Below, piece after piece: positions 58,628 to 64,000 of a stretch of DNA of 64,000 bases. How positions within the stretch are numbered: the stretch's first letter is position 1; each line of letters starts with the position of its first letter. A program made the translations under genes and the position numbers. This DNA comes from Azospirillum sp. TSA2s (GTDB lineage Bacteria; Pseudomonadota; Alphaproteobacteria; Azospirillales; Azospirillaceae). The stretch lies in contig NZ_CP039648.1 in NCBI RefSeq assembly GCF_004923315.1, positions 186,001-250,000 of the forward strand, in the 5' to 3' direction. The notes below the pieces were generated by a model. That model was not told where the DNA came from, searched no databases, and worked only from the letters and a program-made list of their open reading frames with translations.

Positions 58628-59103
58628 CCACATCCTCCTGACCCGGCCGATCGGGGCCTCTGCATTCATGGCGGGTTTCATGCCAACCCCGTCCCGGAGG
58701 TTCGGGGGTGCGGTAGTCCCATTTCCATCAGTAAATCCACCCTCGCGTGCAACATGCCGACAGTCATCGAGCCAGCCGGCGGGCATCATGCGAGTGGCCG
58801 ATGAGCCTATCCATAGCACGACCGGTTTACTCAGTCCTGAAATAACATCTGGCAAAGGAGTGTTCATTGTCGGAGTAGCCGACAAAATGGGAACGACCGG
58901 CAACGGCCGGCGACCAATCCCAACCAATTGCGACGAACTGTAACATACGCCCCGTTCAAGTCGCCGAAGCCTTTGCCGGACGCGGGAATTTCCGTGGACG
59001 GCGGCGCCGTCGCCCATGCTACTTTCCGGGGCCGTCGCCTCCTGGCCGGACGCGGCGGTTGCGGCGGACTTGAGCTGAGGCTGGCAAGGACGGAGTGCGA
59101 AGG
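58628..59103. promoter_or_regulatory. Divergent control region between siaA and the solute-binding protein gene
   Basis: About 475 bases. The middle (58795-58935) is AT-richer than the flanks. A clean inverted repeat TTGTCGG-AGTAG-CCGACAA is at 58867-58885 and could be an operator for either direction. I could not settle on a -35/-10 pair. No gene is seen. Confidence 0.4.
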
Positions 59104-59940
59104 ATGGCGTTCGGTGTTCGTGCATTCGCTGCCACAGGGGGAGTCGCGGCCCGCCTGGCCCTCTGCATCGGCCTCGCTTCCGCGGCGCTGCCCGCGGCGG
59201 CCCGCCCGGTGACCATCCTGGCGCCGGAACTGCCGCCGATGATGACCGCCGACGGCTCCGGGCGCGAGGCCTCCATCATCAAGGAAACCCTGGCCACCTG
59301 CGGGCATGAGGCGCATTTCAAGGTTGTCCCCTTCGGCCGCCACTGGAACGACTATCGCGACGGTGTCCAGGCGGGCGGGCCGGTGGATGCCGTCACCACC
59401 GTTCCGGCGGGAATGGAGATGCCGGGGTCCCGCTCCGTCCCCTATATCCATTACCAGAACGGCGCCTCGGTGCTGAAAAGCAGCGGCCTGACGGTGCGGT
59501 CGCTGGCCGATCTGGCGGGCAAGCGGGTCATCACCTTTTCCGGCGCGCCCGACGTGCTGCCGGGCCTGCGCGCCGCGATCCCCAGCTTCGGCGATTTCCG
59601 CGAGCGCGCCGACCAGATGGTGCATTCCAACCTGCTGTTCGCCGGCCGGGTGGACGCGGTGCTGGCCGACGGCCTGATCTTCGCCGAATACAACCGCCAG
59701 CTTCAGGAGAAGGCGAAATCGGCCGGCGGGCTGCCGTTCGATCCGGCCCAGCCGGTGCAGTTCACCGCCATTTTCCCGCCGACGCCCTACAGCATGGTTT
59801 TCCATGACGAGTCGCTGCGCGCCGACTTCGACCGCTGCTTTGCCGAGTTGAAGGCGAAGGGGCGTATCGACGCCATCGACCGCGAGTGGGTGGCCCGCTA
59901 TGCCGCGACGGTCGGCGACCGCTACCTATCCAATCGGTAA
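59104..59940 (+). CDS. Periplasmic substrate-binding (SBP_bac_3-like) protein
   Basis: Exported protein of 278 residues. ATG 59104 is favoured (GGAG eight bases before); GTG 59095 is an alternative. Signal peptide is about 1-33 (ending LPAAARP). The mature part follows the amino-acid-type solute-binding fold: VTILAPELPPMMTADGSGREASIIKETLA, VVPFGRHWNDYRDGV, VRSLADLAGKRVITFSG, ADQMVHSNLLFAGRVDAVLADGLIF and YSMVFHDESLRADFDRCFAELKAKGRID. No permease or ATPase gene is beside it, so it may feed a signalling partner (for example the nearby SiaA) rather than a transporter. Ligand unknown. Confidence 0.85.
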   Translation: MAFGVRAFAATGGVAARLALCIGLASAALPAAARPVTILAPELPPMMTADGSGREASIIKETLATCGHEAHFKVVPFGRHWNDYRDGVQAGGPVDAVTTVPAGMEMPGSRSVPYIHYQNGASVLKSSGLTVRSLADLAGKRVITFSGAPDVLPGLRAAIPSFGDFRERADQMVHSNLLFAGRVDAVLADGLIFAEYNRQLQEKAKSAGGLPFDPAQPVQFTAIFPPTPYSMVFHDESLRADFDRCFAELKAKGRIDAIDREWVARYAATVGDRYLSNR

Positions 59941-60057
59941 GGCAGCGGAACCGATGGTACGGGGTCTCGTTTACTCCATTCGTCCGATAGGGTTTGCGTA
60001 ACTCGTTCGGGCGTTTAAGATAACCTCATACGAATGTGAATGGGGGCGTGAGGCGTC

Positions 60058-60825
60058 GTGGCCCGGATCATTGTGGTCGAAGACGAAGCCGACCTTCGTG
60101 ACGATCTTGTCGAATATCTCGATCGCTGCGGCTTCGAGGTGCGGGGGGCGTCGCGCGGTGCGGAGCTGGACCGGCTGCTGGACGCAGGACCGGCCGACGT
60201 CATCGTGCTCGACATCAACCTGCCCGACGAGGATGGCTTTTCGGTCGCCCGCCGCGTCCGCGCCAGTTCCTCGGCAGCCATCATCATGCTGACGGCGCGG
60301 TCCAGCCTGATCGACCGCGTCATCGGGCTGGAACTGGGCGCCGACGTCTATCTGGTCAAGCCGGTCGATTTCCGCGAGGTGGAGGCGCAGATCAAGGCGC
60401 TGATGCGCCGGATGCAGAAGGGCGCCGATTCGCCGCCTGCCGCAGACCATGTCCAGGCGCCGCCCGCCGCTCCCGCCGGCGCACCGCCTGCGGACCTGCG
60501 CAAGGCCTGGCTGTTCGACGACATCGAATGGCGCATCCAGCCGCCGAGCGGCGCCGCCGTTCCGCTGACCGCGACGGAGTACAAGTTCCTCTCACTGCTG
60601 GTCACCGCGCCCGGCGAAGCGGTGAGCCGTCAGGACATCTCCCTGGCGCTGACGGGCCGCGACTGGGACCCCTACAGCCGCTCCATCGACTCGCTGGTCC
60701 GCCGCCTGCGCATCAAGGTGGAGGAGCGCAGCGGCTGCGCCCTGCCGGTCCAGGCGGTGCACGGCGTCGGCTACGCCTTCGTCGGCCCGGTGGTGACCAG
60801 CGCAGTGGAGGACAGCGCCGGCTGA
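60058..60825 (+). CDS. OmpR-family DNA-binding response regulator
   Basis: Response regulator of 255 residues. Receiver domain 1-120: acidic residues VVEDEADL (8-9), phospho-acceptor in IVLDINLPDEDG (Asp about 52), the Thr in MLTAR and Lys in YLVKPVD. A Pro/Ala-rich linker (125-150) is unusually long. The winged-helix domain has LTATEYKFLSLLVTAPGEAVSRQDI and YSRSIDSLVRRLRIKVEE. GTG 60058 follows TGAGGCGTC. It has no adjacent kinase; the sensor-less histidine kinase in the sia operon is a possible but unproven partner. Confidence 0.9.
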   Translation: MARIIVVEDEADLRDDLVEYLDRCGFEVRGASRGAELDRLLDAGPADVIVLDINLPDEDGFSVARRVRASSSAAIIMLTARSSLIDRVIGLELGADVYLVKPVDFREVEAQIKALMRRMQKGADSPPAADHVQAPPAAPAGAPPADLRKAWLFDDIEWRIQPPSGAAVPLTATEYKFLSLLVTAPGEAVSRQDISLALTGRDWDPYSRSIDSLVRRLRIKVEERSGCALPVQAVHGVGYAFVGPVVTSAVEDSAG

Positions 60826-60910
60826 GGGCGCTCTACCCCGGTCTCGGCACTCGACTCCCGGCCTTCCTTCGGCGATGGTAGCGCCCGCAAGGAAGGGACG
60901 AGAGACCACC

Positions 60911-63823
60911 ATGACCGCCGAGACCGCTGGCGCCACCGCCTCCGAGAACACCGCGACCGATGCCAAGGCCACCACCGGCGGCGACGGCAGCGGCCTGTAT
61001 CTGGTCGACGGGTCGGGCTTCATCTTCCGCGCCTTCCACGCGCTGCCGATGCTGACGCGGCCGGACGGCACGCCGGTCAATGCGGTGCTGGGCTTCTCCA
61101 ACATGCTGCTGAAGCTGCTGGCCGACGCCAAGGCGGAAGCCGTGGCGGTGGTCTTCGACAGCAAGCGGCTGAATTTCCGCAACGAGTTCTACCCCGACTA
61201 CAAGGCCCACCGCCCGGAGCCGCCGGAGGAGCTGAAGCCGCAGTTCGCCCTGATCCGCGAGGCGACGGAAGCCTTCTGCCTGCCCTGTCTGGAGCTGGAG
61301 GGCTTCGAGGCCGACGACCTGATCGCCACCTACGCCCGTCTGGCGCAGGAGGCCGGCCGTCAGGTCACCATCGTGTCGTCGGACAAGGACCTGATGCAGC
61401 TGGTCCGCCCCGGCGTCGGCATGTTCGACCCGATGAAGAACAAGTCCATCGGCCCCGACGAGGTGTTCGAGAAGTTCGGCGTCCCGCCGGAAAAGGTGGT
61501 GGATGTCCAGGCGCTGGCCGGCGACAGCGTCGACAATGTCCCCGGCGTGCCCGGCATCGGCGTGAAGACCGCCGCCCAGCTCATCACCGAATATGGCGAC
61601 CTGGAAGCCCTGCTGGCGAACGCCGAGAAGATCAAGCAGCCGGCCCGCCGCCAGAAGCTGATCGAGTTCGCCGATCTCGCCCGCGTCTCCCGTCGTCTGG
61701 TCCTGCTGGACGATCAGGTGCCGCCGCCCAAGCCGCTGGACGAGCTGCGCGTGCGCGAGCCCGACCACCAGAAGCTGATCGATTTCCTGCGCGCCCAGGG
61801 CTTCCGCAGCATCGTCTCGCGCGTCGAGATGGAGATGCAGAAGGACGGCCGCATCGCCGACGGCGCCGCCGGCGGTGCCGCTCCCACCGCCGCCGCCGCT
61901 CCCGTATCGAAGTCCCCGGCGCCTGCCGAAAGCACGGCTGCGGAAGACCGCCCGGCCCGCAAGACGGTGCTGCATGTGCCGGAGGTGCGCTATGAGCTGG
62001 TGCAGGACGCCGACGCGCTGCGCCGCTGGGTCGAGCGGGCGCGCGAGACCGGCGTGCTGGCGGTCGATACCGAGACCGACAGCCTGACCCCGGCCACCGC
62101 CACGTTGGTCGGCGTCTCGCTGTCCACCGAGCCCGGCATCGCCTGCTACATCCCGCTCGCCCATGGCGCCTCGACCGCCGCCGCCGGGCAGCTGGACTTC
62201 GACGCCCCGCCGCCGCCCAAGCAGATCCCGACGGCGGAGGCGATGGCGATCCTGAAGGACGTGCTGGAGGACCCGTCGGTCCTCAAAGTCGGCCACAACT
62301 TCAAGTTCGACCACCAGCTGTTCGCCCGCAACGGCATCACCGTGTCGCCGGTGGACGACAGCATGCTGATCTCCTACGTGCTGGAGGGCGGTTCGCATGG
62401 CCACGGCATGGACGAGCTGGCGGAGCTGCATCTCGCCTACACGCCGATCCCCTTCAAGGAGGTCTGCGGCACCGGCAAGAACCAGATCACCTTCGACCGC
62501 GTGCCGCTGGACAAGGCGCTGGCCTATGCCGCCGAGGACGCCGACATCACGCTGCGCCTGTGGACCCTGCTGAAGCCGCGGCTGGTCGACGACCGCATGG
62601 TCACCGTGTACGAGACGCTGGACCGCCCGCTGGTCCCGGTGGTGGCGGACATGGAGCGGGCGGGCGTGCGCATCGACAAGAAGGCGCTGTCCGACCTGTC
62701 GCAGAGCCTGTCCGTCCGCCTCGCCGAGATCGAGAAGGACGTCCACCTGCTCGCCGGCCAGACCTTCAACATCGGCTCGCCCAAGCAGCTTGGCGAAATC
62801 CTGTTCGACACGATGAAGCTCGGCACCGGCAAGAAGGGCAAGACCGGCGCCTATTCCACCGACAGCAGCGTGTTGGAGGAACTGGCGGAGCAGGGCCACA
62901 CCATCGCCCAGCGCGTGCTCGACTGGCGCCAGCTCGCCAAGCTGAAAAGCACCTACACCGACGCGTTGCAGGAGAAGATTTCCCCGGTCACCGGCCGCGT
63001 CCACACCGCCTTCGCGCTGGCGGCGACCAACACCGGCCGCCTGTCCTCCACCGACCCCAACCTGCAGAACATCCCGGTGCGGACGGAGGAGGGCAAGAAG
63101 ATCCGCCGCGCCTTCGTGGCCGCGCCCGGCCACAAGCTGCTGAGCGTCGACTATTCGCAGATCGAGCTGCGTCTGGTGGCGGAGATGGCGAACATCCAGG
63201 CGCTGAAGGACGCCTTCCGCGACGGTCTGGACATTCACGCCGCCACCGCCGCCCAGGTCTTCGGCATTCCGTTGGAGCAGATGACGCCTGACATCCGCCG
63301 CAAGGCCAAGGCGATCAACTTCGGCATCATCTACGGCATCTCCGGCTTCGGCCTCGGCCGCCAGCTCGGCATCGCGCCCGGCGAGGCCAACACCTTCATC
63401 AAGACCTATCTGGAGCGCTTCCACGAGTTGAAGGTGTGGATGGAGTCGATAAAGACCTTCGCCCGTCAGCACGGCTATGTTGTGACGCTGTTCGGCCGCC
63501 GCTGCTACATGCCCGGCATCCAGGAAAAGAACGCCGCCCGCCGCGCCTTCGCCGAGCGTCAGGCGATCAACGCCCCGATCCAGGGCACCGCCGCCGACAT
63601 CATGAAGCGCGCGATGAACCGCATGCCGGGTGCGCTGGCGGCCGCAGGCTCCAACGCCCGCATGCTGCTGCAGGTGCACGACGAACTGCTGTTCGAGGTG
63701 CCGGAAGCGGAGGTAGAGGACGCCGCGCGGATCGTGCGCGAGGTGATGGAGGGGGCGGCGCATCTCGGCGTTCCGCTGGTGGCTGAAGCGGGGATTGGGG
63801 ACAATTGGGAAGAGGCGCACTGA
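60911..63823 (+). CDS. polA: DNA polymerase I
   Basis: Full-length Pol I of 970 residues for gap repair and Okazaki-fragment processing. A 27-residue N-terminal extension precedes the 5'-3' exonuclease (GLYLVDGSGFIFRAFHALP to about residue 300; ELEGFEADDLIATYA, SSDKDLMQL, GDSVDNVPGVPGIG). After an Ala/Pro linker the 3'-5' proofreading domain keeps its acids (AVDTETDSLTP, VGHNFKFD, YAAEDADITLRL), so it should be active. The polymerase domain has TNTGRLSSTDPNLQNIP, SVDYSQIELRL, KAKAINFGIIYGIS and LQVHDELLFEVP. ATG 60911 has AGGAAGGGACGAGAG before it. It is 85 bases after the response regulator. Confidence 0.97.
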   Translation: MTAETAGATASENTATDAKATTGGDGSGLYLVDGSGFIFRAFHALPMLTRPDGTPVNAVLGFSNMLLKLLADAKAEAVAVVFDSKRLNFRNEFYPDYKAHRPEPPEELKPQFALIREATEAFCLPCLELEGFEADDLIATYARLAQEAGRQVTIVSSDKDLMQLVRPGVGMFDPMKNKSIGPDEVFEKFGVPPEKVVDVQALAGDSVDNVPGVPGIGVKTAAQLITEYGDLEALLANAEKIKQPARRQKLIEFADLARVSRRLVLLDDQVPPPKPLDELRVREPDHQKLIDFLRAQGFRSIVSRVEMEMQKDGRIADGAAGGAAPTAAAAPVSKSPAPAESTAAEDRPARKTVLHVPEVRYELVQDADALRRWVERARETGVLAVDTETDSLTPATATLVGVSLSTEPGIACYIPLAHGASTAAAGQLDFDAPPPPKQIPTAEAMAILKDVLEDPSVLKVGHNFKFDHQLFARNGITVSPVDDSMLISYVLEGGSHGHGMDELAELHLAYTPIPFKEVCGTGKNQITFDRVPLDKALAYAAEDADITLRLWTLLKPRLVDDRMVTVYETLDRPLVPVVADMERAGVRIDKKALSDLSQSLSVRLAEIEKDVHLLAGQTFNIGSPKQLGEILFDTMKLGTGKKGKTGAYSTDSSVLEELAEQGHTIAQRVLDWRQLAKLKSTYTDALQEKISPVTGRVHTAFALAATNTGRLSSTDPNLQNIPVRTEEGKKIRRAFVAAPGHKLLSVDYSQIELRLVAEMANIQALKDAFRDGLDIHAATAAQVFGIPLEQMTPDIRRKAKAINFGIIYGISGFGLGRQLGIAPGEANTFIKTYLERFHELKVWMESIKTFARQHGYVVTLFGRRCYMPGIQEKNAARRAFAERQAINAPIQGTAADIMKRAMNRMPGALAAAGSNARMLLQVHDELLFEVPEAEVEDAARIVREVMEGAAHLGVPLVAEAGIGDNWEEAH

Positions 63824-63956
63824 GGGGGCCTTGACGCGGCCGGGGGGCGGCGGCCGTCATCCGTCGCCCCTGACGCGCGCAACATATTGAGTCTGCATAG
63901 TTATGTGTGTTAGCCCGGACGGACCGAAAATATCCCTTTGATTGGGAGGGGTTATC

Positions 63957-64000
63957 GTGACGTCCGTTGCCCAGAAGATCGCCTTCGCTCCGGCGGAGAC
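63957..64000 (+). CDS. Start of a gene of unknown function (partial)
   Basis: GTG 63957 has GGGAGGGG five bases upstream and opens a frame reading TSVAQKIAFAPAE to the window end. Too short to identify. The preceding AT-rich stretch (63880-63950) probably holds its promoter. Confidence 0.5.
   Translation, partial: MTSVAQKIAFAPAE

Noticed and set aside
60833-63820. Open frame of about 995 codons antisense to polA
   Set aside because: Mirror of a highly biased coding frame; polA is certain, and the antisense product has no recognisable domain.

Overview
The window looks like a chromosomal segment of a high-GC alphaproteobacterium, most likely Azospirillum or a close relative in Rhodospirillales/Azospirillaceae. 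This rests on strong GC bias at third codon positions, the mutY / DUF721 / dsbA-like / smc gene order, and the mix of fatty-acid, polyamine and cyclic-di-GMP genes. It is inference; no 16S or marker-gene comparison was possible. I see no rRNA, tRNA, CRISPR array, insertion sequence or prophage. Nearly all DNA is densely coding, and many long antisense ORFs are GC-bias shadows.

Layout. 0-5 kb: tail of a histidine kinase and a large periplasmic alpha-2-macroglobulin-like protein lacking the thioester Cys. 5.6-11.5 kb: a MerR-controlled beta-oxidation operon (regulator, thiolase, FadN-type dehydrogenase/hydratase, acyl-CoA dehydrogenase) ending in a strong terminator. 11.8-16.5 kb: a NarL-type response regulator, a CBS protein, an OmpW porin, a lipoprotein, a DAO-type oxidase and a DUF1194 protein. 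16.5-22.6 kb: mutY, a DUF721 protein, a DsbA-like thiol protein and smc. 22.6-27.9 kb: a queuosine-precursor-type transporter with a possible start-codon-sequestering leader, cimA, a beta-hydroxyacid dehydrogenase, a TerB-like protein and an AEC transporter. 27.9-34 kb: a DinG-like helicase, mtgA, a FliL-like protein and a DEAD-box RNA helicase. 35-37.9 kb: divergent puuB-like and puuA-like genes. 38.4-41.8 kb: a GT87 glycosyltransferase (frameshifted), a HAD-UbiA prenyltransferase and an SMR-like membrane protein, probably a polyprenyl-phosphate sugar module.

42.4-45.1 kb is the most interesting stretch: after an unusually AT-rich promoter region come three tandem homologous 61-64-residue peptides with a GDL motif (DUF1843-like), then a radical SAM/SPASM enzyme with an added C-terminal CxxC/CxxC ribbon. 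This has the architecture of a ribosomally made, post-translationally modified peptide (RiPP) system with three precursors. A terminator and a possible decayed fourth precursor lie upstream.

45.2-51 kb: a potFGHI-type putrescine/polyamine ABC importer operon and agmatine deiminase. With puuA/puuB at 35-38 kb these give polyamine import and breakdown. 51-54.3 kb: an MFS transporter and an AI-2E-family permease with an extra cytosolic domain.

54.3-58.6 kb: a Sia-type biofilm module (SiaA phosphatase, SiaB kinase, SiaC phosphoprotein, SiaD diguanylate cyclase) with an extra histidine kinase between siaC and siaD. Its N-terminal helical region is nearly the same as that of the cyclase, so both outputs may be read from one SiaC switch. 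59-64 kb: a periplasmic solute-binding protein, an OmpR-type response regulator, polA and the start of another gene.
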